Shown: positions 33,501 to 43,714 of the stretch, piece after piece
Position numbering within the stretch: the stretch's first letter is position 1
Layout: every line of letters begins with the position of its first letter
Assembly (NCBI GenBank): GCA_027005735.1
Contig: JALTLF010000151.1
Coordinates: forward strand, 1-53,202
Direction: 5' to 3'
Source: Chromatiales bacterium
Lineage (GTDB): Bacteria > Pseudomonadota > Gammaproteobacteria > CAMYNG01
DNA: 53,202 nt
Program-made: the position numbers and the translations under genes
The notes under the pieces: generated by a model
Database searches by the model: none
Seen by the model: the letters and a program-made list of their open reading frames with translations, nothing else
Told to the model about the DNA's origin: nothing

Positions 33501-36500
33501 TCCATGATGCGCGCATTGAAGATATATTCGCGCAAGGTCTTGAGGTGAACGTCGGCCTCGTTGCTGTAGATCTGGCGCAGACCGGGATCGATGTCCGGCA
33601 CCACGAACTCACCCTCGACCGCCTCGTGACTCACCGGTGGAGCGGGAGCGACACCCTCTTCCTCGAGACGCTCGATCTCCGTCTCCAGCACCTGCAGGCC
33701 GGTATCCAGATCCACCGGCGTCTCGGCCGCACCCTCCGGTGTTTCATCGGACCGTTCCTCCGCCTGTATCTCGGGAGCGGTGCCCGTGATGTCGGCTTCA
33801 CCGGGGGGCTCGGGCACGGCCTCCAGCATGTCCTCGCTGACTTCCTTGCCCTGGGAAATGTCATGGGCCATTTCCATGAGATGGAAGACCTGGTGATCCG
33901 GCGTCGTGCCCTTGCGGAAGGCATCGAACAGGGCCGGCAGGAGGGCCTGCGCCTTTTCCAGCAGGCGGAAGATGGCCGGTGTGGGCTCGATGGTCCCGTC
34001 GATGACGCGGTTGAGCATGTTCTCGCAGGCCCAGGCAAACTCGCCCAGATCCTGTGCCCCCACCAGGCGGCCACTGCCCTTGAGGGTATGGAAGGAACGT
34101 CGCAGCTCCTTGAGCGATTCGCTGTCCTCCTGGTTGGCCAGCCAGCGCGGCAGCAGGCGGGAGATATTGCCGTGCTCCTCATCGGCCTCTTCGAGGAAGA
34201 TTTCGATGATCTCGTCATCGATCTCCTCGATCACCGAGGCCGGCTGTGCGGCGCTGCTCGAAGCGGCGGTGGGCGCCGGCGTGTTCGCGGTGTCGCCGGC
34301 GGCGGTCTCGAGGGCGACCTCTTCCTCGACGCTGAAGGGGATCTCGCCGCTGGCAAGGGCATCGAGATCCAGATCGGAGAGATCGTCCATGCCCTCGATA
34401 CGAAACTCTTCGCTACCCAGTCCCTTGCGCGTTTCACTGCTGTCATTGACCGGCGACAGATCCACCACCGTGTCTTCGTCGGGGCCTCCACCCATGCCGG
34501 TATCGATGTCGATACCGCCTGCCGCCTCGCCGTCAGCGGCACCTTCCACATCCGGCGCCCGCAGTTCGGCGGTATCCAGTTCCGGGCCTTCCTCCTCGAG
34601 CGGGATATCGAGCAACATCTCTTCCGAGTCGGCCCCTTCCAGGGCATCGCCGATATCGGTCAGGGTCTCGGCCGAGGGATCGATGCCGCCCTCGGGCATG
34701 GGGATGTCGGTCAGGGTGTCATCGTTGAGATCGACCGAATCCGCCTGCGGAGGAGACTCCGGCAGGTCGCCGAGCTCGATATCGACCATGGTTTGATCAT
34801 CATGATCAGGAAAATCATCTGTCGACAACACCTCCGTATCGGCGCTACTGCGTTCATGCACATCCGTGTACTCGGTATCACTGAGCAGGCCAAGCTGGGT
34901 GAGACTCTGCTCGGCCACCTGCAGGATGGACTCGGGACGGCCCCAGCCCTCCATGAGGGACTCGAGATAGTATTCGATGCTGCTGATGGCATCGGCGAGC
35001 ACATCCAGCGAGGAGTCTTCAGGCGCTATCTTGCCGGGAATGAGTTCCTGCTCGATGTAACGGCCGGCGACACTGAGCAGTTCCGCCGCCTGCTCGAGAT
35101 TGAGCATCGCCAGGCCACCCTGGATCTGCGCCATGTATTGGGGCACCTTCTCCAGCAGGTCGGGCCGCGAGGGCGTGCGGCTGAAGTCGGTGAGGGCCTC
35201 CTTGATGCGCGCCATGTCCTCGGAGACTTCCTTGAGGACCGACTTCATCAGCTGGCGGTCGGTAATGTTTATCGAGGTGGCAACGGCATCGGCGTCCTCC
35301 GCCTCTTCGTTGACCACCCGCGCGGTAGACAGATCACCGAGTGCACCCTCCACCGCCAGCAGGGAAGCGGCGGTATCCATGAGCACCGCCTCGTCGATGT
35401 CACGCTTGCCCTGCACCATGTCGTTGAGGACCGCGGCCTGGTCGATCACTTCCTTGCGCTGCACGCCGAGGCCCAGCATGCCGAGGGTATCGGACATCTG
35501 GGTGAGGGTTTCGGCCAGTCCCCGCAGGGTACCGGTATCGCGCGACTCGCTGCGCACGAACAGGTCGAGGCCGTCCTTGACGCGGGTCAGATCGTCGATG
35601 AGCACCGCCGAGACGGTCTTCATCAGTTCGGCGTTGGGACCCGTCATGTCGGCACGGGCCTTCTCCAGGGATTCCTTGTCGGGCAGGGCCTCGGCAAGGC
35701 CGAAGGCATCCTTGAGCTCGGTAACCAGTTCGCCGCTGGAGCGGGAGCAGGAGACGTAATAAAGGAGGTTCTTCAGCAACTCGGTGGGCGGTGTCTCCTT
35801 CAGCGCCGCCTCGCCATGATCGATGATGCGCTTGATCTGGCGATCGACGTTACCCATCAGCAGCTTCAGTGCCACGCTGGATTCGAGCCCGCCGTCGCGC
35901 AGACCCTCCACCACGCCACTGGCCACCCAGAACATGCGGTTGGCCTCGTTGTCGTTGGCGGCCTTGCGCAGCTTGTCGATGACCTGCTGGATCCTGTTCA
36001 GGCTGCCGTCGGGGTCGGTATCGCGGAACCAGCCCAGCAGGCCCAGGTGGTAGGCATGGCGCAACTTGCTGGCGAGATGCGGCAGGTCCTCGGTCTCCTC
36101 GGCCAGCGGCGCCACCAGCGGCGCCTCGACGGAGAGATCGGGCTGGAAGAGGGCGTTTTCCGTCAACAGGGCTTCGCCGCGCGCGGCACGCAGATCATTG
36201 AGCAGGGGCAGCAACAGGACCGGCATGTCCCGCGCGCCGTTCTGCAGGCGCTCCAGGTAATCCGGCAACTGCAGGATACCGCGCATCAGGACCTCGTAGG
36301 CGTCCTCGCGGTTGTTGACCCTGTTCTCGAGCAGGGCCTCGGTGAGCTTCTCCATCTCCTCGGCCACCATGGAGGCGCCGTAGAGTTCCACCATCTGCAG
36401 GGTGCCGTGCACCTGGTGCAGGTAGTTGATGCAGAAACGCAGCTGCGACTCGTCGTCCGGCGTCTCGACATAGGTCTCGAGTGCCGAACGCGCCTGGTTG

Positions 36501-36574
36501 AGAGTGTCGTCGATCTCCGACTTGACCCAGCCAAGCGTGTTGATATCGAGCTGACTCTGGCTCGGCACGCTCAT
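30524..36574 (-). CDS. chpA: ChpA: multi-Hpt CheA-type hybrid histidine kinase with CheW-like and C-terminal receiver domains
   Basis: 2016 aa from ATG 36574 (4 bp overlap with cheR); Hpt motifs FHTLKGSGRLVG, LHTLSGSSRTTG, LHTLKGGARMAG; HATPase; receiver VMVVDDSITVRKVTTRLLERNDMEVVTAKDG. Confidence 0.95.
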   Translation of the reverse strand: MSVPSQSQLDINTLGWVKSEIDDTLNQARSALETYVETPDDESQLRFCINYLHQVHGTLQMVELYGASMVAEEMEKLTEALLENRVNNREDAYEVLMRGILQLPDYLERLQNGARDMPVLLLPLLNDLRAARGEALLTENALFQPDLSVEAPLVAPLAEETEDLPHLASKLRHAYHLGLLGWFRDTDPDGSLNRIQQVIDKLRKAANDNEANRMFWVASGVVEGLRDGGLESSVALKLLMGNVDRQIKRIIDHGEAALKETPPTELLKNLLYYVSCSRSSGELVTELKDAFGLAEALPDKESLEKARADMTGPNAELMKTVSAVLIDDLTRVKDGLDLFVRSESRDTGTLRGLAETLTQMSDTLGMLGLGVQRKEVIDQAAVLNDMVQGKRDIDEAVLMDTAASLLAVEGALGDLSTARVVNEEAEDADAVATSINITDRQLMKSVLKEVSEDMARIKEALTDFSRTPSRPDLLEKVPQYMAQIQGGLAMLNLEQAAELLSVAGRYIEQELIPGKIAPEDSSLDVLADAISSIEYYLESLMEGWGRPESILQVAEQSLTQLGLLSDTEYTDVHERSSADTEVLSTDDFPDHDDQTMVDIELGDLPESPPQADSVDLNDDTLTDIPMPEGGIDPSAETLTDIGDALEGADSEEMLLDIPLEEEGPELDTAELRAPDVEGAADGEAAGGIDIDTGMGGGPDEDTVVDLSPVNDSSETRKGLGSEEFRIEGMDDLSDLDLDALASGEIPFSVEEEVALETAAGDTANTPAPTAASSSAAQPASVIEEIDDEIIEIFLEEADEEHGNISRLLPRWLANQEDSESLKELRRSFHTLKGSGRLVGAQDLGEFAWACENMLNRVIDGTIEPTPAIFRLLEKAQALLPALFDAFRKGTTPDHQVFHLMEMAHDISQGKEVSEDMLEAVPEPPGEADITGTAPEIQAEERSDETPEGAAETPVDLDTGLQVLETEIERLEEEGVAPAPPVSHEAVEGEFVVPDIDPGLRQIYSNEADVHLKTLREYIFNARIMENSEVTPELLRALHTLSGSSRTTGMQPVAALSGLFEKYVKLLSDVSQSLPTAAVDLLEDYVEYVTQAVEQVGTPGEPLADNSALLTRIQALHDELAAESAPGDDAATAGGADAAPAPEAAALPQEYDEELLEIFLEEGTEILEESDNTLHAWAEDEANGEYIEALQRQLHTLKGGARMAGVSEIGDLAHSIETLLTAVVDGRLQVSPTMFNLLLKAQDRLVEMLEQLRRRGPLAAATELVGQLDTLAAGGEVAEEAAAPSPVSPAEESASSSPEAADRTQEIEFDFSEATAETEVDDTDGPASSPEPGGADSEEMELMLPEEEEGPAPDLDLTVPAEEAPDTSPGADNVVPLEGRAPEPVPEAAPDVAPAEKEPARPVVRPQGEQIRVRADLVDDLVNFAGEVSIYRSRLEQQNNTFRYNLQELDDTVTRLREQLRKFEIEAEAQIQHRFEETTGRSYEDFDPLEFDRFTMMQQLSRGMMESLNDLDSLRNILANLTRESETLLLQQSRVNTELQEGLMRTRMVPFSNQVPRLRRIARQTSQELGKQAELHIHGMDNELDRTVLERVLAPLEHMLRNAIAHGIESPAERSAAGKKETGQIHLHLEREGNDLVITMRDDGRGIDLDAVRATAIDRGLLDPDATPGKNELLDLIMESGFSTASEVTQIAGRGVGMDVVSSEIKKLGGALQIDTEKGKGTSFIVRLPQSLSVTRALLVHVADETYAVPLLGVEGVERVSGEVIQQLQQSEKKLYKWVGQDYRYLNLGATLGLAEAGTPAPDERIPLLLVRSGDFRAAIRVDGLIGSREVVVKPVGPQLSTLRGISGATIMGDGSVVLILDLGALVRMVDFAEHTEAEIMPVAPSEEEAAEAKKPLVMVVDDSITVRKVTTRLLERNDMEVVTAKDGVDALAQLQEVKPDIMLLDIEMPRMDGFELATNMRNDRALENIPIIMITSRTGEKHRDRALAIGVNRYMGKPFQETDLIDNISALLAESQ

Positions 36575-37482
36575 GCGGCCCTCTCCTCGTCGGGCAGCCG
36601 CCGGAAAGCGACCACGTCTTCGTTGGGTATCTGCACCAGTCGTTCGTGGCGCCACTTGACGAGTTCGCCGGCGCCAAGGATCAGCAGGCCGCCAGGACGC
36701 AGGTGCTCCACCAGGCTGTTGGCGATTTCCGCGCGCCGTTCGCGCTTGAAATAAATGAGCACATTCTGACAGAAGATGATGTCCATCTTGCCCAGCGAGG
36801 CATCGCCTACATCGACGAGATTCATGAGCGTGAAGCACACGCGATCACGGATGGTCCGGCTGAGACGGTAGTGATCGAGGTCATAGGGCAGGAAATAGCG
36901 GCGCAGGAGCTTCACCGGCAGGTTGCGCAGGCGATTGCGATGGTAGATCCCCTGGCGGGCCGTGGCCAGCGAGGCGCGGCTGATATCCGTCGCGGTGACG
37001 GAGAAATAGTTTTCCAGTTCGTGATTGAGAAGGTAGTCGTCCAGTGCGATGGCAAGGGAATACGGCTCTTCACCGGTGGCGCACCCGACGCTCCACACGT
37101 CGATATTGGTCCGGCTTTCATCGCCACGACCGATGAAGCGGAAGAACTGGTCCTCCAGCAGTTGCAGGGCGGCACTGTCACGGTAGAAACGGGTTTCGTG
37201 CACCGTCAGGTGATCGACCAGCAGCTCCCACTCCACGGCACCGTGCGGTCCGTCCTCCAGCAGGCGCATGTATTCGCCATAGCTGTGGCAACCCACTTCG
37301 CTCATGCGCTGGTCGAGGCTGGTGACCAGGAAGGAGCGCCGCTCCGCCGGGATGGTAATGCCGATACGTTCCTCCAGCATTTCCTGCCAGTGCTGAAACA
37401 TACCGTCATCCATGGGCAGAGGGCTGTGCATGGGCCGCCTTCCAGGTTCTGTCGCCAGCGTCTGTGCCGTACTCGTCGTCAT
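36571..37482 (-). CDS. pilK: CheR-type chemotaxis methyltransferase (PilK)
   Basis: ETRFYRDSAALQLLEDQFF...VWSVGCATGEEPYSLAIALDDYL...DIIFCQNVLIYFKRERRAEI. Confidence 0.92.
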   Translation of the reverse strand: MTTSTAQTLATEPGRRPMHSPLPMDDGMFQHWQEMLEERIGITIPAERRSFLVTSLDQRMSEVGCHSYGEYMRLLEDGPHGAVEWELLVDHLTVHETRFYRDSAALQLLEDQFFRFIGRGDESRTNIDVWSVGCATGEEPYSLAIALDDYLLNHELENYFSVTATDISRASLATARQGIYHRNRLRNLPVKLLRRYFLPYDLDHYRLSRTIRDRVCFTLMNLVDVGDASLGKMDIIFCQNVLIYFKRERRAEIANSLVEHLRPGGLLILGAGELVKWRHERLVQIPNEDVVAFRRLPDEERAA

Positions 37483-37508
37483 AGATTAGCGCCGTTGTCG
37501 CCGCACGC

Positions 37509-39554
37509 TCAGGCCGGCAGCTTGAAGCCCGCAACCGAACGACGCAGCTCGTTGGCCAGCTCGGCAAGGTTACCGATGGAGGCCGCCGTTTCGTTGGTAC
37601 CGGCCGACGTCTGCGTGGTGATCTCCTGAATGACGTTCATGGTATCGGAGATGTTGGCCGCGGCGCTTGCCTGTTGCGCGGCGGACTCGGAAATGTTCCG
37701 GATCAGCTCCGACAGGTGGGTGTTGGCCTGCTCGATGGCCGCCAGCGCCTGGCCGGCGTCCTGCGCCAGTTGCGCCCCCTGCACCACGTTGGAGGTACTT
37801 TGCTCCATGGAGGCCACCGCCTCATTGGTGTCGGTCTGGATGGTTTTCACCAGGGCCTCGATTTGGCGCGTCGCATCGGCGGAGCGTTCCGCGAGTCGCT
37901 GTACTTCGTCCGCCACCACCGCGAAGCCGCGGCCCGCCTCGCCGGCCATGGCGGCCTGGATGGCGGCGTTCAGCGCGAGGATGTTCGTCTGCTCGGCGAT
38001 GTCGTTGATGAGTTCCACGATTTCACCGATTTCCTGCGAGGACTCACCGAGACGCTTGATACGCTTCGAGGTCTCCTGGATGTTTTCGCGGATGGCATCC
38101 ATACCCTGGATGGTCTTCTGTACCGCGAGGGTCCCTTCGTGGGCCGTGGCCACCGAGCGGTTCGCTTCGTTGGCCAGTTCCGCCGCATGCGAGGAAACGC
38201 CCTCGATGGACACCGCCATCTCGTTGATGGCGGAGCTCGCCGCCGTGATCTGCTGGGCCTGGTGGTCCGAGGCCTCGGCGAGGTGCATGGCGGTGGCCTG
38301 CGTCTGCTGGGCCGCCGAGGAGACCTGCTGCGTGGTCTCGTTGATGGCGGTAACCAGGTTACGCAGCGCGTCGATAGTGTAGTTGATGGAGTCCGCGATG
38401 GCGCCCGTGATGTCCTCGGTTACCGTCGCCTCCACCGTCAGGTCACCGTCGGCGAGGTCACCCATTTCGTCGAGCAGCCGCAGGATGGCCTGCTGGTTGC
38501 GTTCGTTGGTTTCCTGGGTCTCCTGGCGCTGCTGCATGGCCAGCTCGCGTTGTTCTTCCACGAAGCTCAACTGCTCGCGGCTGTAACGCCAGTAGGTAAA
38601 GCCGAGCAACAACAGCAGAACGAGGGTCAGGATGGAGAGACCCTGGGCCAGTTGCCCGGAGAGGCGCGTGGAGATGGCGTCGCTGTAGGCACCTTCCAGC
38701 GCCACGATGCTGGCAAACAGGGGCTCGCTGTCCGCGATGACCGCCTCCGCCGCGTCGGAAATGTTGAACATCTCCGGTGAGCGCTCGAGGATGGCGCCCA
38801 CCTTGGCGCTCATCTGGTCGAACAGCCTGGAGACTTCCTGCAGGCGCTTGCGCGCCACGGGGTTAGTGACCCGGGTGACACCGATGGTGCGACTGCCGCG
38901 CAACATGCCGTCGAGAACGCGGCCATAGGTGGCAGCGTCACGACCAAAGGTGTCCGCCGCGGTGACCGCACCCTCACCACCTTCCAGTACGCGGGGCACG
39001 TTGGAGGCGATACGCTGGATGAGCATCAACTGGCGCGTGGCGATATAGACCTGTTCGGGGTCGGTGTTGATGCGCTTGAGCGTAGAAACCACTTCGTCGG
39101 TTTGCGCCAGCAGGGTCGGTATCTGCTCGTTGATACTCTGGATACTGCCACGCATGGAGGCGATCACGTCGCGGCCGTTGACGATGATGTCGACGTTCTT
39201 CGAAAACCCGCCCCACTGATCTTCCAGTTCCAGCAGGCGGCTGCTGGCCAGCGCCGGGGTGTTTTCCCGTTGCCATTGAACGATGCCGTCGAATTCATCG
39301 CGCGCCGTCTGCAGGGCCGGGAACATGGCCACGTCGCCACGCGCAGCCTCGGCGGCCAGCTTGGCGATCTTCTGTGACAGTACCTTCTGGGTACCAAGTC
39401 GGGCGATGTATTCGTTGTCCTGTTTACCCTGCTGGGCATCGACGATGAAGAAACCGACCGTGGCAAGCACGGACAGGATCAATGCGCCGATGACGACCAG
39501 CAGAATGCGACCGGATGACAACCCGGTCAAACCGCCTTTCTGTGTCTCCGCCAT
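37509..39554 (-). CDS. pilJ: PilJ methyl-accepting chemotaxis protein
   Basis: 681 aa from ATG 39554; TM; HAMP; signalling hairpin [48 protein letters not shown]. Confidence 0.94.
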   Translation of the reverse strand: MAETQKGGLTGLSSGRILLVVIGALILSVLATVGFFIVDAQQGKQDNEYIARLGTQKVLSQKIAKLAAEAARGDVAMFPALQTARDEFDGIVQWQRENTPALASSRLLELEDQWGGFSKNVDIIVNGRDVIASMRGSIQSINEQIPTLLAQTDEVVSTLKRINTDPEQVYIATRQLMLIQRIASNVPRVLEGGEGAVTAADTFGRDAATYGRVLDGMLRGSRTIGVTRVTNPVARKRLQEVSRLFDQMSAKVGAILERSPEMFNISDAAEAVIADSEPLFASIVALEGAYSDAISTRLSGQLAQGLSILTLVLLLLLGFTYWRYSREQLSFVEEQRELAMQQRQETQETNERNQQAILRLLDEMGDLADGDLTVEATVTEDITGAIADSINYTIDALRNLVTAINETTQQVSSAAQQTQATAMHLAEASDHQAQQITAASSAINEMAVSIEGVSSHAAELANEANRSVATAHEGTLAVQKTIQGMDAIRENIQETSKRIKRLGESSQEIGEIVELINDIAEQTNILALNAAIQAAMAGEAGRGFAVVADEVQRLAERSADATRQIEALVKTIQTDTNEAVASMEQSTSNVVQGAQLAQDAGQALAAIEQANTHLSELIRNISESAAQQASAAANISDTMNVIQEITTQTSAGTNETAASIGNLAELANELRRSVAGFKLPA

Positions 39555-39658
39555 GGTAGTACTCCTAGCGTCGGTGGTGTATTCATTATGTTCATGTATC
39601 CGCCGGACATTTCTCAGCCACACCGGCGGCATTACCCGATTTTCAACATCCTGTCAGA

Positions 39659-40210
39659 TCAGCTGTGCGAGGCCACCTGCACGAACTGATCGCTCTCGCG
39701 CAACTTGCGCAAGCTGAAAATCGCCCACAGGTCGTTTCCCTGCCGGTAGGCGCCGGAGAGATACCGTCGCATGCTGTCCGATGCGGGCGGTAACTCGTCG
39801 GTATAATCCTCATCGAAAAAATGCCGCATGCCGACGACTTCGTCGACCACCAGTCCCGCCGAGAGATCACCCTCGTGGACCACCAGCACCCGCGTGCTAC
39901 GCCCCGTTTGCGAGACGCGCTCGTCGATGAGCCCCTGCAAGTCCAGTATCGGCAGCAGGGTACCGCGAATGTTCGCCAGCCCCCTGACCCAGCTATGCGC
40001 ACCCGGTACGCGCGTCATCTCCGGGTAGTCGAGTATCTCGTCCACGTCTTCGAGCCTGGAGACCAGGTTCAGGCCGGCCACCGAGAAGCCGATGCCCGAC
40101 CAGGTACGCCGCACCTCTACCTGTTGCGGCAGGCCCAGCGCGTGGCTGCGGCTGCGTTGTTCCAGTTCCCGCAGCAGGTCGAAAGGCTGTTGCGGCTGCG
40201 TGGCAACCAT
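39659..40210 (-). CDS. pilI: PilI CheW-like adaptor
   Basis: PFDLLRELEQRSRSHALGLPQQVEVRRTWSGIGFSVAGLNLVSRLEDVDEILDYPEMTRVPGAHSWVRGLANIRGTLLPILDLQGLI. Confidence 0.93.
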   Translation of the reverse strand: MVATQPQQPFDLLRELEQRSRSHALGLPQQVEVRRTWSGIGFSVAGLNLVSRLEDVDEILDYPEMTRVPGAHSWVRGLANIRGTLLPILDLQGLIDERVSQTGRSTRVLVVHEGDLSAGLVVDEVVGMRHFFDEDYTDELPPASDSMRRYLSGAYRQGNDLWAIFSLRKLRESDQFVQVASHS

Positions 40211-40218
40211 CTTCGTCG

Positions 40219-40584
40219 CTAGCCCGCCAGCGCCGTGTTCATCTTGCTCACCAGCTCGGCCTCGTCCACCGGCTTGGTGATGTAGTCCTTGGCGCCCTGG
40301 CGAAGACCCCAGACGCGATCCGTTTCCTGATCCTTGGTGGTCACGATGATGATGGGGATGTTCTGCGTTTCCGGATCCTTGGTCAGGGCGCGGGTGGCCT
40401 GGAAGCCGTTGAGCCCCGGCATCACCACGTCCATCAGGATGAGTTCCGGTTTTTCTTCCTTTGCCTTGGCGATACCGGACTCACCATCGGGCGCCGTGCT
40501 CACCGTGTGCCCGTTCTTTTCCAGCATCCCCTTCAGCACATGGGCCTCGGTGGGCGAATCGTCAACTACCAGTATGCGTGCCAT
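40219..40584 (-). CDS. pilH: PilH response regulator
   Basis: MARILVVDDSPTEAHVLKGMLEKNGHTVSTAPDGESGIAKAKEEKPELILMDVVMPGLNGFQATR. Confidence 0.94.
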   Translation of the reverse strand: MARILVVDDSPTEAHVLKGMLEKNGHTVSTAPDGESGIAKAKEEKPELILMDVVMPGLNGFQATRALTKDPETQNIPIIIVTTKDQETDRVWGLRQGAKDYITKPVDEAELVSKMNTALAG

Positions 40585-40670
40585 ATCAGACTCCTGAAAA
40601 CTTCCAACTCGTTGTTCGACTATACCAGCTGGCCCGATGCCGGCTCTGTAACCCTGGTACCGTGTTTCCG

Positions 40671-41087
40671 TCAGGCCAGTACATGCTTTCTGATCGCACC
40701 CAGCAGTTCATCCTTGGTGAAGGGCTTGGTCAGGTACTCCTCCGACCCCACGATTCTCCCCCTCGCCCTGTCAAACAAACCGTCCTTGCTCGACAACATG
40801 ATCACCGGCGTCTTGCTGAAGACCTTGTTGTTCTTGATCAGACGCGTGGTCTGATAACCGTCGAGGCGCGGCATCATGATGTCGACAAAAATGATATCCG
40901 GATTGTTGTCCGCGATTTTCGACAATGCCTCGAAACCGTCCGTTGCGGTTATCACCTCGCAACCGGCCTTTTTCAATAAGGTCTCGGCCGTCCTGCGGAT
41001 GGTCTTGGAGTCATCGATGACCATGACCTTGAGACCCTGTATTCCGTCATCCATTGTCTGCTCTGCCAGCATGTTCGTATTCTGCAA
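40671..41087 (-). CDS. pilG: PilG response regulator
   Basis: LKVMVIDDSKTIRRTAETLLKKAGCEVITATDGFEALSKIADNNPDIIFVDIMMPRLDGYQTTRLIKNN; start could be the internal ATG at 41054. Confidence 0.94.
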   Translation of the reverse strand: MQNTNMLAEQTMDDGIQGLKVMVIDDSKTIRRTAETLLKKAGCEVITATDGFEALSKIADNNPDIIFVDIMMPRLDGYQTTRLIKNNKVFSKTPVIMLSSKDGLFDRARGRIVGSEEYLTKPFTKDELLGAIRKHVLA

Positions 41088-41522
41088 TTATTGCATTTAT
41101 ATAGTATCCGCTTCGCGTCCGCTTGCGCCTCGCGGCGGCGCGTCCGCAAGCCCCCTTCTCACCGAGCCGGGAACCGCCCCCACGCGCCGCCCCGCCCCAC
41201 GGGGGTTCCGCGCGCAAGACACGATTCTCCGATATTTAACACAAATTTGAGAAACAATCCATAAGTACCCATATAATATAGGATATTTTGCAATTACCCT
41301 GTGTCAAGCAATGGAATGAAAAAAGCGGCCCGCGCCGAAGGGCGTATTACCCTGTATCCCACCCGCAATTGTCTGTATCGTCCATCGCCGGACCGGACTT
41401 AATGCTACGGGCGGATTAATCCTTCTTTTTTGGGCGTCTTTTCCAACGCCAGCGGCAAACCGCCGTAGGACAACGGGTTCCGGGCCCCTCGGGCATACTC
41501 ACGGAGCATACTGGAAACGAAC

Positions 41523-42482
41523 ATGACACGCAGACTGGCCGTCATCATGGATCCCATCGGCGAAATCAGCTTCGCCAAGGACACCACCCTTGCCATGCTG
41601 CTGGAGGCCCAGCAGCGGGGCTGGCAGCTGTTCCACCTCGCACCGGGGGACCTCGCCCTGGAGGGCGGGCGCGTGCTGGCCACCGCCCAGCCCCTCAGCG
41701 TGGCCGACGATCCGGCGGACTGGTATTCCCTCGGCGAGGCCCACCGCTTCCCGCTGGCGGACATGGACCTGGTCCTCATGCGCAAGGATCCGCCCTTCGA
41801 CATGGACTACATCTACTGCACCTACCTGCTGGAGCTGGCGGAGGCCGATGGCGTGCTGGTGGTCAACCGGCCGCAGAGCCTGCGCGACTGCAACGAGAAG
41901 CTCTTCGCCGCCTGGTTCCCCCGGTGCATGCCCGAGACCCTGGTGGCGGCACGCGCCGCGCCCCTGCGCGACTTCGTCGCCCGCCTCGGCGATGTCATCC
42001 TCAAGCCCCTCGGCGGCATGGGCGGGGCCTCGGTGTTCCGTCTGCGCGCCGACGATCCCAACATCAACGTGGTCATCGAGACCCTCACCGGCCACGGCCG
42101 CCACCTCGTCATGGCGCAGCGCTACCTGCCCGAGATCCGCGACGGCGACAAGCGCATCATCCTCATCGACGGCGAGCCGGTGCCGGGCGTGCTGGCGCGC
42201 ATCCCCGCGCCCGGCGAGACCCGCGCCAACCTCGCCACCGGCGGCCGCGGCGAGGCGGTGGCGCTGAGCGAACGGGACCGCTGGATCTGCGCCCAGATCG
42301 GCCCCGAGTTGCGCCGCCGTGGCCTGCTGTTCGTGGGCATCGACGTCATCGGCGACTACCTCACCGAGATCAATGTCACCAGCCCCACCGGCGTGCGCCA
42401 GATCGACGCCCTCTTCGGCCTCAACGTCAGCGGCCGGCTGTTCGATACCATCGAGGCGCGCCTCGCGGAGGCCGGCCGCTGA
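41523..42482 (+). CDS. gshB: Glutathione synthetase
   Basis: RLAVIMDPIGEISFAKDTTLAMLLEAQQRGWQLFHL...DVILKPLGGMGGASVFR...GIDVIGDYLTEINVTSPTG. Confidence 0.96.
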   Translation: MTRRLAVIMDPIGEISFAKDTTLAMLLEAQQRGWQLFHLAPGDLALEGGRVLATAQPLSVADDPADWYSLGEAHRFPLADMDLVLMRKDPPFDMDYIYCTYLLELAEADGVLVVNRPQSLRDCNEKLFAAWFPRCMPETLVAARAAPLRDFVARLGDVILKPLGGMGGASVFRLRADDPNINVVIETLTGHGRHLVMAQRYLPEIRDGDKRIILIDGEPVPGVLARIPAPGETRANLATGGRGEAVALSERDRWICAQIGPELRRRGLLFVGIDVIGDYLTEINVTSPTGVRQIDALFGLNVSGRLFDTIEARLAEAGR

Positions 42483-43582
42483 TGCCCGTCGCAAGACGCC
42501 GGATCCCTGCCCGCCGCGCGGCGCGGCCGTGGGTGCTGCTGCTCGCCGGCCTGTTCGCCGGCCTGCTCGCCGCCTGTGAGCGCACCCCGCCACCGCCCAC
42601 ACCGCCGGCGACCACGCAAGCGGTGTTCTTCAGTTTCGGCACCCTGGTCTCGGTGGAGCTCTGGGGCACCTCCCCCGAACTCGGCCGGCAGGCGCTGGCC
42701 GCCATCGAGGGTGACCTCAACTACATGCACTTCGCCTGGCACGCCTGGAAACCCGGCTCGCTGGGGCGGGTCAACCAGCTGCTCGCCACCGGCGCGTGGT
42801 TCACGGCCAATCCCTCGGTGCTGCCGCTGGTCAAGCGCGCCCACGCCCTGTGGCGACGCAGCGGCGGCCTGTTCAACCCCGCCATGGGCGAGCTGCTGGC
42901 CCTGTGGGGCTTCCAGTCGGACGCGCCGCCCCAGGGGCCGCCGCCGTCCGCCGAGGCCATCGCCGCCTGGCTTGCCAGCGCGCCGCGGCCCGATGACCTG
43001 GAGATGGACGGCCTGCGCCTGCGCAGCCGCAACCCCCACCTGCGTCTGGATCTCGGCGGCATCGCCAAGGGCTATGCCCTGGCGCAGATCGCCGACAACC
43101 TCCGCGACATGGGCGTGCCCGCCGCCATCCTCAACGCCGGCGGCGATCTCTATGCCTGGGGCCGTCCCGGCGAGCGCCCCTGGCGCATCGGCATTCGCCA
43201 CCCGCGCCGCGCGGGGATCATCGCCACCCTGGACATCCGCGGCGCGGAGGCGGTGTTCACCTCCGGCGACTACGAACGCTACGTGGAGTACGCTGGCCAC
43301 CGCTACCCCCACATCCTCGACCCGCGCACCGGCTACCCCGCCGAGGGCGTGCAGGCCGTGACCGTGATCCACGCCGATCCCACCCTCGCCGACGCCGCCG
43401 CCACCGCCCTCTACGTCGCTGGCGTCAGGGACTGGCCGCGCGCGGCGGTGGCCATGGGCGTGCGCGAGATACTGCTCATCGACGCCGAGGGGCGCCTCTA
43501 CCTCACCCCCGAGATGCGCCAGCGCCTGCGCTTCGTCCCCGACGCGCCGAGGCCGGTGGTGGTCCACCTGCCGGCCTCGTGA
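42482..43582 (+). CDS. apbE: FAD:protein FMN transferase (ApbE family lipoprotein)
   Basis: Lipobox FAGLLAAC; LRLDLGGIAKGYALAQIADNL...AAILNAGGDLYAWG; ATG overlaps the gshB stop. Confidence 0.9.
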   Translation: MPVARRRIPARRAARPWVLLLAGLFAGLLAACERTPPPPTPPATTQAVFFSFGTLVSVELWGTSPELGRQALAAIEGDLNYMHFAWHAWKPGSLGRVNQLLATGAWFTANPSVLPLVKRAHALWRRSGGLFNPAMGELLALWGFQSDAPPQGPPPSAEAIAAWLASAPRPDDLEMDGLRLRSRNPHLRLDLGGIAKGYALAQIADNLRDMGVPAAILNAGGDLYAWGRPGERPWRIGIRHPRRAGIIATLDIRGAEAVFTSGDYERYVEYAGHRYPHILDPRTGYPAEGVQAVTVIHADPTLADAAATALYVAGVRDWPRAAVAMGVREILLIDAEGRLYLTPEMRQRLRFVPDAPRPVVVHLPAS

Positions 43583-43714
43583 TGTCGCGCGGATCACCCC
43601 GCGGGGGAAACACCGCGTTTGCATCAGGAGGTCATTGCCGAAAGGGCGCGGGCTCACTGTCGTTTTGTCCACCGCACGCTATAATCCCGGCCAACACTCA
43701 TCGACGCGGATAAC

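Noticed and set aside
31985-36754. 1589-codon ORF antisense to chpA
   Set aside because: Stop-free antisense frames are expected in high-GC coding DNA; composition is low-complexity (His/Gln/Gly/Leu-rich) and the opposite frame encodes clear ChpA domains.
36575-36838. Upstream extension of the chpA ORF to 36838
   Set aside because: Overlaps cheR extensively; ATG at 36574 gives the usual 4 bp coupled overlap and a sensible N-terminus.
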